64,000 nt of DNA, taken from contig LS997564.1 of assembly GCA_000469685.2 (NCBI GenBank), positions 11,510,091 through 11,574,090 on the forward strand. Reading direction: 5' to 3'. Position 1 is the first letter of the stretch. The number at the start of each line of letters is the position of its first letter. The notes beneath the pieces are model-generated. The model made no database searches. It was not told the DNA's origin and saw only the letters and a list, made by a program, of their open reading frames with translations. The position numbers and the translations under genes are program-made. The DNA comes from Haemonchus contortus (taxonomy: Eukaryota > Nematoda > Chromadorea > Rhabditida > Trichostrongylidae). Shown piece by piece: positions 1 through 13,051 of the stretch.

Positions 1-514
1 CTTTGTTAGGTAGGTTTTGGGATCTAACGTTGCAACAGCTTTGTCATGTTACGAAGGGACAACGTCGTGTTCGCAATCCAAAACTTATCACTAGTTCGAT
101 TCTGTTCGAATGAATGACACTATCGCCCTTCTCTGGCCTATGGGAGGAATACATTTTCGTTCCCCTGCTTACCGTGAATCTCATTATGGAACGAATGGGT
201 CAGAATTCCATTTCAAGTGCTTGATTTGACGAAAAAATGATAAGTATGAATACCCGAAAATCTCTGAAATGTGAGCAGGTTTGATTACTCTCCCAGAACC
301 CTTGAAGCCAGTTTCAAGGTGGGACTGCGGTGGAGGATGTGAACAAGCCAATGTTATTGAAACGCCAAGTAGGATATGTTGTTGACCATTTTTATTGTAA
401 TTTGTGTTTGTTCAAAAGAGGTTAACCATCAAGAAAATTAAAAATGCCGAGAAAAATAAAAGTAATAAATGAGAAGAACTACAAATTTATTGTTGTGCAA
501 ATATGATTTTCCAG

Positions 515-3500
515 AGAACCAATTGGAGTAGGAAAGGACTGGATGGTTCGTGTCAGAGTGCAGGATAAGGGGGTCCCATCACTAGGCGTTGACCGGCTGT
601 TCAGAGTGCAGAACTCCCGCTCTGCTCATCCTCCGCAACCTGACGCTCAGCCAAGTTTTCTGAGGCAGAAATACGTCGCATCGATCGACGAAGGATTGAC
701 GCGAGGACAACTCGTCTCGAGGGTAATCGATAGCTGCCCCAAGTGCCACCCATCACTCTGAGAAGGTATTTTCCAGGTTGCGACATCGTCAAGAGATTCT
801 CGAATCACTTACAGTATCGTTGAAGGAAATTATGATGCTGCTTTTGAGGTCAGATTCTTTCTAATTAAATTCACTTCTATTTTGTTTTTGAGACTTTCGA
901 ATCAGTATTGAGCTGTGAAACTATCCCTGCAATTTGAATAAAAACCATTCTCCCATAAGGCGGAAGTGGTGTCTGCCAAGTGGTTCACTGAAGCCTGCAT
1001 GGTCCGGAGATCAAATCCCAGATTGGTACCCGCTCTCGTCAACCGAGCGTTCTAACTGTGCGATCGGTTTATTGGTGCAAGACTTGTCTGGGAGGATAAA
1101 GGCACTGACCTGAATATCGGCTAGCCGCTGCAAGTGATTGTATAGGCCCCCTAAGAAGGATAAAGTCTTTGGACATGACGTTGATCAATCCCGCCTCAGG
1201 GATGCGCCCCGCACTCGACTTCTATTCAAAATGGTAATGGCGTTTTGAATGCGTATGTTTCCTATACAATGGATGGCCGGCCTATGTATAACTCAATGCT
1301 TTTATCCTCCAAGATGAGTCTGACACCGACTATCCGACCCCGGATGAATGGAAGGCTTCAATGGTCTGGGCAGATATCGATCCGGGTTCGAACTCGTGAC
1401 CATGCGTGTGTGATAGTGCGCCACTTCTCAATACGCCTTATCCGCCTATGGGCTACGCCTATGAAAATACCACTACCATTCTAATTGGTAGTCGAGTGTG
1501 GGGGAGCATTTCAAAGCAGAGTTGCTCAACACGTTTCTATGTTTATTTTCCAATCGACAGTAAAAATCAATAGGTAACATCTGAACTTATAATTACTATG
1601 TAGTTTACACTTTTAATGGATATTAATAATTCGGTAGCTACAACATGAATAAATGAATATTTCCAGCTTATTCCTTTCTTGTCAATATCGATGATTTTAG
1701 ATTGATGGCGACGGCACGATAAGAACTGCTCAGGAGTTGGATTTCGAGATAAAAGAGCATTATGATCTGAAAATCATTGCCACAGGATCATTCGCCAGCC
1801 AGATTGAGACCCATCTGTCTGTAGACGGTGATACCTTGTCTTCTTTGGGTTTCCAAACGTTCGAATCGTTAGTTTACGGTTTGTTATTAGTTTTTCTTGC
1901 AGTCAACAACATCAATGACAATCCACCTGCTCTCCCGCGACAGCAGAAGAAGAAAGTTCTGGAAAGTAAGTGTTTCAAAAAAACTTTTTGTAGGTTTCCA
2001 TTCCCTGGGAATACGCTAAGTGATTACAGCACTTCCGATTGGCTCGTATGTGACTACGGTAACATCTACTGATGCGGATAATCTGGCCGCATTGGAATAC
2101 AGTCTTGACGCGAAGGAGGAGAGATTCGTTATAGATCGGTGAGTTTGGGGCAGTTATTGATTTCTACTTCACAGTAAATCGATCAGGCAACTAGAAAGCT
2201 CTACTGTCAACTTCTCCGGAGTGCGATTGCAGAAATGGTAAAAATTTTCAATTTAGTTTCACCGGAGTGGTACATCTCATTACGTCTTTGGACTATGAGA
2301 CTGTCAACGAGATCAATGTCGATGTGAAGGTTGGCTTTTACTTTTCTGAGCGGATATTTCCGTTTGAGTAGTCAGACCGTGGAAACTCCGAAGAGATTGT
2401 TCCCTTAGTCATTGTTGGGTACTAATCCTTCAAGTAAATGTAGAGCACAAACGTTTCTTCCTCTTTGTTCTGTGGAATGGGGTCCTGCAGCTTTAATTAA
2501 TCCTTTTCTCGTTCTTATCAGAGTTTGTGAGTACCGATCTTATCAACGACCCAATTTGTGAGTTCGAAAGGCAAGTTTGCTCTGCGAATTAGAAAGGAGT
2601 TGGAACGGGAACCTACTCTCTGGAACATCGGGAATTACAATCTCATGTGTGGCGCACCAAAGGGTCTGTCGACCGTCATGCTCATTTATTCCATTTCTCT
2701 AACACCCTTGATCCCCATCCTAACGACTATCAAGTATGTAACTGACTCTTCGGCCATAGTACACCCCACACCACTCTGATTCTGCCCTACATCTGCTTTA
2801 GTTTCTTGGGTAAACCTTAACATTTGGTTTTCCAGGTGACAGATGGAAATTATACAGCGACGACATCGTTTCTGGTTGCTGTGATGGATGTAAATGACAA
2901 TGCACCTGAATTTCAGCAAGGGATTGTCGACATCAAGGTGATTTTTCTTTATCATTCTGTCTATATTTCTTTTTATTTATCGTTAACTGACTTACTATGT
3001 TTTTGTACTTATCTCGAAGTTTATTTTTGTTCTGGACCTCCTACCCTGAACCATCATTGGTTCACTGACCAGCAAATTATTTGTCGGTAGCCCTTCATAG
3101 ATAGCTCAGCGGACTTTTTTGGAATTATTAGGAGAACACCTCCATGACTGAATTTCTAAAGTTCAGTGGCTTGCAGATTACTGCCATTTGGTGATATTAG
3201 CAAATGTTAGGCGAAACACAAATTTGGATGGGATTCATTTCCATAAATCCAAGAGTCATTTAGCTGGAAATCAAGCCAGACCCCTTGGAAAGCGGTATTG
3301 AAGGGATCAGAGCTAGAGAAGTAGAGGTGCTTCTTTCATTGACAGATGCCTTTTTGAAATGAGAATTAGTGGAAAGCTCAGAAAATCTCGGAAAAAATGA
3401 GAAACAAAGGTTCTTTAAGTCCATAATCCAAAATGCACTGAAGAAGGTTGCTACATATACTTTTTAGGGCAACTTATTACAGTAATTTTAGTCATCCAAA

Positions 3501-6500
3501 CCCTTTTTATAAATCGTAGCCCTTCTGAGTCAGTTCTGATATCACTCTGACCTTCATAGAAGATTTTCGATATCACTCTGATTTCAGATTCCACAGTCTA
3601 CGAAAGTTGACGACGTCTTAGCAAAACTCATAGCGTTTGATCGGGATTCTGGTGAAAATGGGCGAGTATCCTACTCATTAGCTGAGTCCTACGGAGTTTT
3701 TCAGTTAGACAGTAACGATGGTTAGTGGATTTCGCACCTTTAGACTCTTTTCAACAAGATGCTATGGTGTTTACTGTAGGAACTCTGACTCTGCGCCAAC
3801 CACTGACGAAACAGGCAGAATTCCTGCTTTCCATAACAGCGAGCGATCACGGTTCACCGGTGTTGTCGTCGACGATTCCAGTACGGATTACGGTAACGAA
3901 GGAAGAAGCCCAACAACGTCCCCAATTCCCCCACTCGAATTATGAGTAAGTTACTCTCCTTAAGGGCATCATTTGCTAATCGTCATCGATTTCAGCTTTG
4001 TGGTATCTGAATCGCTCCCGTTGCATATCACATTTGGCGATGTATCCGTGGGCCAGCTACCGCTCTTATACCGAGTCATGGACGCAAAGGCTTCAGATGT
4101 ATTCGACATTGATCAATTAGGACGTCTTTCACTGAAGGCCCAGCTCGACCGAGAAACTAAAGACCTCTATACCTTTTCTGTAAGTTTTTTTTTATCATAG
4201 TGCTCAAAAGTTGGAGGTTCCAAAAGATCTTGAGCCATGTATAGAGCCAGTAAAGATCGCCTTGGTATGACGTAGGGAATATTATGGTTTCCAGAACTTA
4301 TTCTTAGTGTTTCTGTCTGTCATGAAGGCCTTGTTGTTAGGGTCACAGTTCGCTACTCAGCTGGTGAAAGGTGGCGGGAATAATGGACTCAAGAAACGGT
4401 AAAGGAGAAGAGGTGGAGCTGTGACTCAGAGCTCCTGAGCATCTGAGTCCCAGCTCCACCCATCCCCTTTTCGCCATGAGGATTGTAACTGCTTCTCGGA
4501 TCGTTACGGCGCCTATACAAATCTTGTATATAGGGGGTACTTTGTAGACCTTTGTAGTAACCTTTGTAATGTAGTCAAAGTCACTTGTGAGTCCGACAAT
4601 ATTGCCAATTATCGTGATGAAATTCGAGTTCGGAAACTCGTTAGGAATTGTTCCCACAAATCGAATGGGCATTGAAAATTATTCAGGAACAATTCGGAAA
4701 GCTTTTAATACCCGACTAGATTGAATAGAGTAGAGTACGTTACAACTATGACTTTACCCTCAATTTTTCTCAAGTTGATACTTTTTTCTTTTTTTTCTTG
4801 TTGTTTTTAGAGGACTCGCCTTTCAATTTCTCCTTTTGCGTTGTATGGCTCACCCTTTGGTGTATTAAATAAATAAAAAAATAAATATTCTCAATTCAAA
4901 ATTCAATGAACTCATGAATTTTAGTTGGAAAATTATAACTAACAATACTAGTGTTTTGAACCTTGATTTTCAATGGTTTTAGGACGGAAAATCGAGACTG
5001 GGTCTAAACTGCTTCAATTCTTTGAATTGTGGGGTATCCGAGCTGATAAAAAAAATAGGCAGAAGCTCCACTCATACTTCTTGCATATAAGCTTTTCTCG
5101 TCAGGGATCAAATATGGAGAACCATTCTCCTTCAAATCAATTGAATAACCACGTTTCAGATCGATGTCGCCGCTCAACCGCTGGTCTACCATCAAAATTC
5201 TACAGCTACCGTTACAATTCGTGTCTCGGATGTTAATGATAACTCGCCGGTTTTTGCTCAGTCAGAGTATTCTGTTACAGTTCGGGATGGAATGCGAAGT
5301 GGAGAGTTGTTTCAGAGGTAAGTGAATTTGGCTTTGTTACTCCTTTTGTATTATTTCTCGGACAGGTTTTTGTGACGTGACTGCATAGACTGTACGGGAT
5401 CCTACTAGAAAGTGACTACCCGAGGAAGGACTCCCACAGAAAATGTGGGTTCACCACCGTCCAAGTCCCAAGTCTTATCATGATTTCTGCAGCAGCTCGT
5501 CCGCTCTTCTGTATCCAACCGTTATCGCTGCTTCATCATTCAACTTTATCACGATAACCGAGATGAAATGAAGACTCACAGACTCGGACTGGCCCGGACT
5601 TGAGTCGGCCTTATCCCGCAGAGTCTTTAAAAACCTCATATGTTCCGATATCGACCTATGTTTCTGAATACATTTGAACCAATACTTGAATTTTTGGCTA
5701 TGTCGTCCCAAATGGGAGATTCTTCTTCTTCCACCTTCCCTCTTCGTTATTTAGTGATCTAGTTCGGTGGGAATTCATGGAAAGACTGTGACCACTGTTC
5801 CAGCAGTACGAGCTGTAGAGCCCTATACACTCTACTTATGAAGCCTTGTCTGAATAAGATTAAGCAAAGCAAACTTACAGGCTAGTAGCCACCGATGCGG
5901 ACAGTGGAGATAACGGTCGCATCAGCTACCGTATTCTCTCTGGAGACGACTACGGTATCTTTTCTATGGGATCTGAAAGTGGAGCCTTGATGTTCAATCA
6001 ATGGGACGACGAGCAACTTACAAGACATGTCGATGGGCGGTGGATTATTTACGTTGAAGCAAAGGATCATGGAAGCTTTCCAAGGTGAGCATATTATCTT
6101 CTATGAACCTAATCAAGACGGTCATCACAAGATTATGTATTCAGGGCTACCATACTTCCTGTAAAGGTCTCTATTGTACTACAGTCATGGTCCGGTTCGG
6201 CGCCATTCTTCGTCCTCCCGTCATTCCTGGTCCTAGTCTCGGAGAGTACTCCCCCGGAAAGTCACATTTTCACAGCGCGAGCGACGAATCGATTTGGAAT
6301 CCCTATGAAGAGTGTTCGTTATCAACTAAAGGACAATGATGAGGTAGGAACGATCACCTGAAATATTTTCTAACTAGTAAACTATCCGAAGTAGTGATTA
6401 TTCCGTGAAGCCTGACCAGGTGCGGCCAGCTGCTTCGTTGTAACTTGGCTTTAGATTTTACAAAAGTAACAAAGAATACTGAGACTTCTCATTTCAAGTG

Positions 6501-9500
6501 AGCCTGAACTATTAAAACTTCGTTTCCCTTCTTCAAGGCTTCGAAATTTCGCAAAAAGGGACGCGTGCGGTCGCGTTGCATTTCAAAGTATTGGCAGAAT
6601 ACCATAGCTCAGGCAATGGTATTAAAAATGACACGATGTGCTACGCTTATGGCGTTGTTTCCCAAGGATTCGAACTTTTCGATTATTCTCATTCATGTCT
6701 GTTCAGAAGTTTGCTATACAACCGACAAATGGGTCGATTCGCCTGAGAGAGCAACTGGACTATGAGACCAAAGAGAACTACAAGATGTCACTACAGGCAT
6801 CTGATGGAAACGTACGTACCTTGCAAGCTAGGGAGATGCTTTCTGAAATATTTTCTCAAGTTCATTTTCAGGGAAGATCAGCGGTGGTATCGCTCGAAAT
6901 AGTTGTCCTGCCTGTCGATGAGTTCGCTCCGGTATTCAGTCGTTCCAGTTATACATTCCAAGTAGGATTTTCTTAGCTATTCACCTGAAGAATTACAAGT
7001 CCAACGGAAAAGGAGCAGAAGGGGGGAAGGGGGGGGGCGGAGGGTGAAGGCTCCTTCTTGAAAACCCAGGTCATCTTACTGATCAATCTTCGACTACACT
7101 CATTATTACTACTATAGCTCTCACACATTCCATTTTTCCATCCTTAAGAATGATATATTGGTCCATTCAAGGTATCCCTTGACGCTGATGCTGGTGCCAA
7201 TATCGGCAATGTACTGGCTGTTGACGCTGATGATGGTGTTCATGGTGTACCCGAGTACCGTATCGAACCTCCAAGTGAACTGGTTACGGTAGACAGACTT
7301 TCGGGAGTGGTACGTTAAAAAATATTTGACCATCAGCTTTTCCCCATTGACGCTTTTTTTAGATAACCCTCAAGTCCAAACCAGATGGCCGTCGGAATCA
7401 TACGGTAGAGCAGGTTGTTGTGATTGCTGCTAGCAGCCATTTACAGCAGACAAAGGCTACCGTGTATCTTGAGGTAGGTTGGCCGAGAAACTTTCATCTT
7501 AGAGTACTCAAGAGTCGTTATGCGGAATTCCCAGGTGATTTCGACTTTTTCAGATTGGCGACTTCCCACTTCGACCAGAGATATCGCCATTTTCATCAAA
7601 CATATTCAAAATTGGAGCCGTTGCCACTGCAGCTCTCTTCGTGCTGTTAATCTGTTTACTGGGTTGTTGTTTGTTTGGCTATCGGTCGTCAAAACCCAAA
7701 GAAGTTGACAGCCCACGGAAGCAGGTCGGTTATCTTTAGATTGAAACTAGTCAGAATTATTCTTATAGAGAGCTTATCGGGGCGCCCAGACAATGTTGCA
7801 GTCTTCCTAGCAGCATCCTGAGTCGTGTGCTCCCCTTCCTGAAACAAAAATTCAAAAATTGTCAATATTTCAAAAAAATATAATAAATTTTAATTTATTT
7901 ATTGAAAAAAAAGATTTCTAGTATTTCACGGAATTTCAATTTTCTCATTTGTTTGCTCGATTGCGTCCATATTTCCTTCATCTTTGTTCTTGGACCTGCA
8001 TTTAGCCCTTCCTTATTTATTTTTATTAATTATGACATTCATTTCTGTTCAGGCTTGGAGGGCAACGGTTGTTTACATTTAGGTTTACTCAATTGGACGA
8101 GAAAAACGGGAACAAAAGTTAGAAGATAACGTGGCTATTTGTCGGCTGGTCTCTTCCCCGAAGCAACCACTGCCAAGCAATGTTTCGCAGAAGGTATCAA
8201 AATTATTAAGGTTAACTTCAATTCCTCTACAACTACAACGCCAAGTTTCCATTCAGACTTCGTCAATGACGTCATCAGCCTCTTCGAACTCTGGACTGCG
8301 TAATTCATTGCTGTCCCATCGTGAAGCCGCTTCAACTCGTTCACAGCCAGATTCAGGAATCGATCAGGATACGGTATCGGTGAACAGCTCAGTCACGGAA
8401 TACCTCATTTCTATCGGTGTGAACCCAAACCCGATCCAATCGCGTTCACGGTTCGTTTTTAATCTAATCCTGCTTTTTGTTCAACTTTTTAATAGACCTT
8501 CGGAGGTGCAGTTCGCAATAATTTTGAGAGGCCCTTTACGAGTTGAAGAGTGGAAGTGTTGGATTAAAATAGTGAGTGCATCGGTGGTGGAGAAAGCTAG
8601 GAAATCCCCCGACCTTGCGAAAAATTCTTCAGAAAAAAGTGAAAAAAAAGGTTTTACGGTATTTCGTCCATTACGTCCACTATAGAAATGGCATGGAAGG
8701 CTCATTTGGACGAGAAAAAATTGCCTTCCACAATCATCATGAGTCACGACTAATTGTTGAATTTCCTACGCCCCTGTGTAATTGGTGCAACCTTTACAAT
8801 GCTAGTGAAACTCGTCCGCTTTTGGGTGTGGCATACGGCCTACGCAATCTTTGAGCACCCTTAACGCACCACCTAAGCCGTATTCCACTTGATTTTTCTG
8901 CGAAACCCAATATCGCTTTGTTTCTTCGCACCTCTCCAAATCATTGTAGGCGCTGCTTTGGGGTGCAAGTATTCTCATTCAATATCCCTTGAGGAAAAGC
9001 TTGAGTGGTTGAAATAAGGAGAATAAGAACATTACTACTTCACATTATCTCCCTAGCAAAAATCTGGCGCTCAGTTGACGGATCGAATTTCAGATTCCGG
9101 CGGCCAGATACGATTGATTCGGCTTTAAATGAATATATCTATGCACGGGTAGAAGATGTACTTCCTCCAGGACCGGTCAATCTATCCGAAAATGTTGATC
9201 AGCTCGAAGATCTTTATCAGGTCTGTCGTCTTCATTTGCATCGCTTTGTTAGAGGTAATAAATACACCGCACCACAGCATCTGTTACCATGTTGGCTGAA
9301 TTTGGAGGTGAGAAGGGCCTTCCAATGCTTTTGCAGCAGATGTCCACAGAAAATCTCACATTTTTTACTCAGATTAGCTCTGAGAGATGCTCCTTTTCCT
9401 CTCCCATAACCTTTTTGTGATTCTACCAAGGTAATACATTGAGTGGCTGAGTTCATAGTCCACGATTTGGCCCGCGAGCGAGCGGTCGAGCGACTGGGGC

Positions 9501-9982
9501 GGCGCTTGCCCGTGGTATCGACCGAGATTCGGTTGTAAACAAGGAGCCGGTGCCGCCTCAATCGCTCGATCGGTCGCTCGCTCGCGGGCCGAATCGTGGA
9601 CTGTGAAAGCAGCCAGTGACAATGGAATGGGCTTATTTTAAATCATTTTGGATAGAATTAAATGCAGTGATTCACTGAAAAGGGGTGTTGAAATGGATTT
9701 GTGGATCTGGACCTAACGGTACTCGCCTTGACTGAGAGCACAACGGGTTGTAGGTTGGTGGGTAACGATACTCTGACAATCTCTTCATCTACTCATTACC
9801 CGCCAGTTTGTACTAGAGACATGTGAACGTAAGGGCATTCATATATTTAGATATTTCAGTTCTCTCACTTACGTACATCAGCGCCATCATTTCAACCTCT
9901 GACAGAGATTTTCGATGAGCTCGAGGAGATACAGCGAGAACAACAAGGGAAGCATCGAGAATACATTCAAGTTGAGATTTAG
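515..9982 (+). CDS. Cadherin, 3' part of gene (about 7 cadherin repeats, TM helix, cytoplasmic tail; Dachsous/protocadherin-like)
   Basis: Calcium-dependent cell-adhesion receptor at the plasma membrane; the 5' end lies before the window. Exons read by splice signals and phase: 515-722, 777-848, 1701-1827, 1903-1965, 2030-2138, 2257-2329, 2836-2937, 3588-3720, 3744-3945, 3996-4179, 5160-5317, 5881-6084, 6145-6343, 6707-6811, 6872-6961, 7172-7309, 7363-7473, 7554-7724, 8083-8193, 8257-8450, 9094-about 9224, 9277-9306, 9882-9982 (TAG). Cadherin calcium motifs recur: NINDNPP, DVNDNAPEF, DVNDNSPVF, DEFAPVF, LDYE, LDRE, DADSGDNG. A single transmembrane helix lies in exon 7554-7724 (GAVATAALFVLLICLLGCC). 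The tail is rich in Ser and ends with FGAPSFQPLTEIFDELEE, resembling the FxPL..IF.EI motif of Dachsous-type tails; that subfamily call is inference. The step at 3720/3744 is odd (see findings). The junctions at 9220-9277 are the least certain. Confidence 0.92.
959..1446. mobile_element. Non-autonomous element with inverted tRNA-like ends, copy 1
   Basis: Lies in the cadherin intron 849-1700. Left end GGCGGAAGTGGTG, right end the inverted CTTATCCGCC. Read on the minus strand, the right end holds a pol III B-box-like GAGTTCGAACCC. It shares blocks with 58868-59397 and with the window end: GTGATTGTATAGGCC (near 1133), GGGATGCGCCCCGCACTCGA (near 1199) and GACCATGCG (near 1398). No coding capacity was seen and no clear target duplication was found. 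Confidence 0.75.
9445..9614. mobile_element. Foldback MITE, family TGGCTGCTTTCATAGTCC, copy 1
   Basis: In the last cadherin intron. Long inverted arms: GGCTGAGTTCATAGTCCACG at the left against the inverted GGACTGTGAAAGCAGCC at the right, with an inner GC-rich run of GCGAGCGAGCGGTCGAGCG. It is flanked by the 3-bp duplication AGT (9442-9444 and 9615-9617). It shares its interior with the copy at 59554. Confidence 0.85.
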
Positions 9983-11030
9983 ATGAATTCCGGTAGATGC
10001 AATAACTCAATAACTATGTCATTCCTTCCTCATTGTGATCTATCTATCCCACTACTTCTTAGGAGCAGTTGACAATTCCCTTCAATTGTCTTGTTTGTAC
10101 ATAATCATGACTTGCTCTCCAATCCAAACTGGTGCTCAATTTTATGGTTTTCATGTAAATTATTGAAATAAAAAATTATTTTTATCCGGATTTATGCTAC
10201 TCTGTGAGTAATGTACTAAAGAAAAGAGGTAAATGTAGAGGAATAAAAATAGAATAAAATTTCAAAAACAGGTTAGGTAAGAGTTGGGACATCTCTATGC
10301 AGTTTTAGATACATAGTTGACTACGACTTTGCTGTTGTAGAGCATTCTACGGTTTACAAACTATATTTTCTGTGAATTGAATTCTATGTAAGCAAAGAAC
10401 TTTCTAAGTCGGTACGGTCAGAGATTGGACTTCTAGTAGGCCTTGTCAGTATAGTGCTGAACATTAAAATTCTATAAATACTGTAATGAAAGTTCCAGCG
10501 TACGGTTACAAGATAACACCTACTATAAACAGTGTCCTCGCCATCATATCCACGGGAGAGAAAATAGATCCAAATTGAAAAAAGGAAAGCACTGATAGGA
10601 GTTTTGGTAGTGTATTACAGAATAAAACAAACAAACAGAGCCACACCTTCCTCAAGCATATGGAAGCGAGGCAGCATAACAAAAATTCAAAACGGTGCCA
10701 AAGAATTCGAGGAACAACGAATGAGCATCCAAAAGCAGTTCACCGACCTACCAAAATGGAAACAAGGCCTGTTCGTACAGCTCCAACAGAATACTTTTTC
10801 TAAAAGAACTACTATTTCGATAGTCTGTGCCGGATCAAATGACATTTTTGTCGCGCAGTCGGACAGTATCTATGATGCCTTTGAAACAAGCGTGGTCCTC
10901 GGAACCTGGTACGCGAGGCACTCCACGGTATGCCATTGCTTTGTAGCAATCAAACCATTGACCACCCGTTCTACCGCAGTCATTCATTAGGGGAGGCATT
11001 TCTTACACTACAGAGGCCACTAGAGAGGCA
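9983..11030. other. Cadherin 3' UTR and intergenic stretch
   Basis: A polyadenylation signal AATAAA lies at 10167-10172, about 190 nt after the cadherin stop. The rest is AT-rich. An open frame at about 10604-10990 shows no recognisable domain and no splice context, and I do not call it a gene. Confidence 0.6.
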
Positions 11031-11039
11031 AAATGGTAA

Positions 11040-13050
11040 AAAATGAAAGTGAATTGAACAGCAAACAGTAAGTTCAAGTTGTATATGCCCTGCTTGCAGT
11101 TTCGTTTCCAGACCATAGGTTCACAAAAACAAGCTTTCTGTCATACACACGGGCGCGCACGAAGTCTCTTCAACCGAGATCTCTAAGTCAAGGAAGGATC
11201 ACATGGCAAAAAGCCTCATAGCATGGGCCTCACTGCAAGTAGGGCGTCAGTTACTGTTCAAAAGCATTCGTGAAATACTATCAGTCATCAGGAGCAAGCT
11301 GATTCGGGGATAGTCCTCGACATCGATAGTCACAGTTTTCTCGTAGGCATACTCGTGCTCACATACATTTTTGCATGTGGGTCAGTACCCTGCACCATGA
11401 CGAGTTATCAATGGAAAGTGCAAATTCCAGTAACCGAAAAGCGCAGGACAATCGGCATGTGAGGTAAGCATCGCCTCCACCAGCAAACAGCCACTGTATT
11501 CTGTGTGAGAATAGCAACTAGGGCTGTAAAAGATTTTGTAAGTCGGAGCGTTGCATCATATTCACTATCACAAAAACTTTCAAAACAGCGTCATGTCAAC
11601 CATATAAATAAATGCTCATAATGAACGTTGAGCTACCACTACAAAAACTTGAATTTGAAGAGGCAGATTATTGACATAGTATGCAAAAACACCTCCCACC
11701 AGTCGAGAACATCAACGAACTCTTCATAGTTGAGGAATAAAGGAAGAATGGCAAAATTGGGGAATGCAAGACAAGCTATGTCGATGGAGAGAGGAAAAGG
11801 AAAGGAAAGGAAAGCGAAAGAAGCAGGTCGTAGTTGAATGGCTCTATTACACCACTTCTCCGATCAAAAGCCTGGTATGCTATTCCTCAGCTTGGGGGCA
11901 TTCTCCCAAAACCCTATCGAAACCTTTCCGTTTCTGTTGTTTACAAAAACCTCAACAGATTGCAGATACGATTCCTAAAAAACGAACCCGCTATGTTATC
12001 GTCAGCGGATAGCAGATAAAGTTGAATTCGCTGCGCCTTGACCAGCCCCGAATTCTCTTTGTAGGGATTCATTTGAAGCGATAGGTAAAATGGTTGAAGC
12101 TTGACAAGTACAGCAATCGTAAATAGGAACTGTGAATCCGAGAGACTGCGCCTTCAGAAGCACTCGCATGATGCTGAACTGACAGCCCATTGCTAATATG
12201 ATAAGCCTTACCACTTAATGATGGCGAACATCTCGAAAAAAGAGGTACAATACGGAGGTGGGTAGGATTTGATATAGTGAGATTGACATGTGGGAGATAT
12301 CTCATAAGAGGCATCGTTGTATCGAGTTTGTTTTCCACAAAACTGGGAGGAGGTTCGTGTTTTCTCAGTCTTACCAAACCAAATATTGCACATCATCGAC
12401 TTCTACACAGCCTGTATAAAAGTAGGGTGAGTGGCAGTGCTGAATGTCCTCATTTCATATTCTCTTATCCAGCCTCCTAATTTATGCAGTCTTCTCCATT
12501 AGTTGTAACACTGATCAAGGACGACATCAATTGGAATACTTCTATTCGATGCATCTCATAAGTCCTTACAATTCAAAAATACTTTTCTGGCTTCATAATA
12601 CCACAATTTTCTGAGCATGCTCTCGCAATGAGAGGGAGTAGTTGGTTGGGTTCTAAAAGTTTGATCGAGTTCCGAAAGGTAGTGGTATTGCAATAGGAGG
12701 GACCACGATTTGCACCATGATACCTCTCTCGCAACCTCATTACAAATTGCTCCGAATTTAGTAAACTGCCTCGTGGTCGATCGGAACAGTGACTGTATTC
12801 TTGAGGGTTCCCAATCAGCGTTGGTCTAAACGTAGAAATCGTAGGATCCTTGGTACATGTACCTAATTGTCCATCGCTTACAACCTCTTTGTTTGGCTTT
12901 TCGATAAATGAAACACAGCAAGGAAAATGCATTGTACTGTGGAGTAGGTTATACGGCTCAAATAGCCCAGTCATGTAAATTTTGTACATTTGGCATAGTG
13001 AAAAATAGTGCTTATTTCAATCCAATATCCAACGGAAATCTGTGTTTCAG
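11040..13050. repeat. Upstream flank of astacin copy A, repeated beside copies B and C
   Basis: The stretch is clearly homologous to 21840-23920 (same orientation) and to 36520-38630 (inverted). Inside it, on the strand opposite the astacin, is an exon-like block (about 11390-11530) whose reading frame GDAYLTC..SC.FRLLEF is kept in all three copies. I do not recognise the family. Confidence 0.7.
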
Positions 13051-13051
13051 T

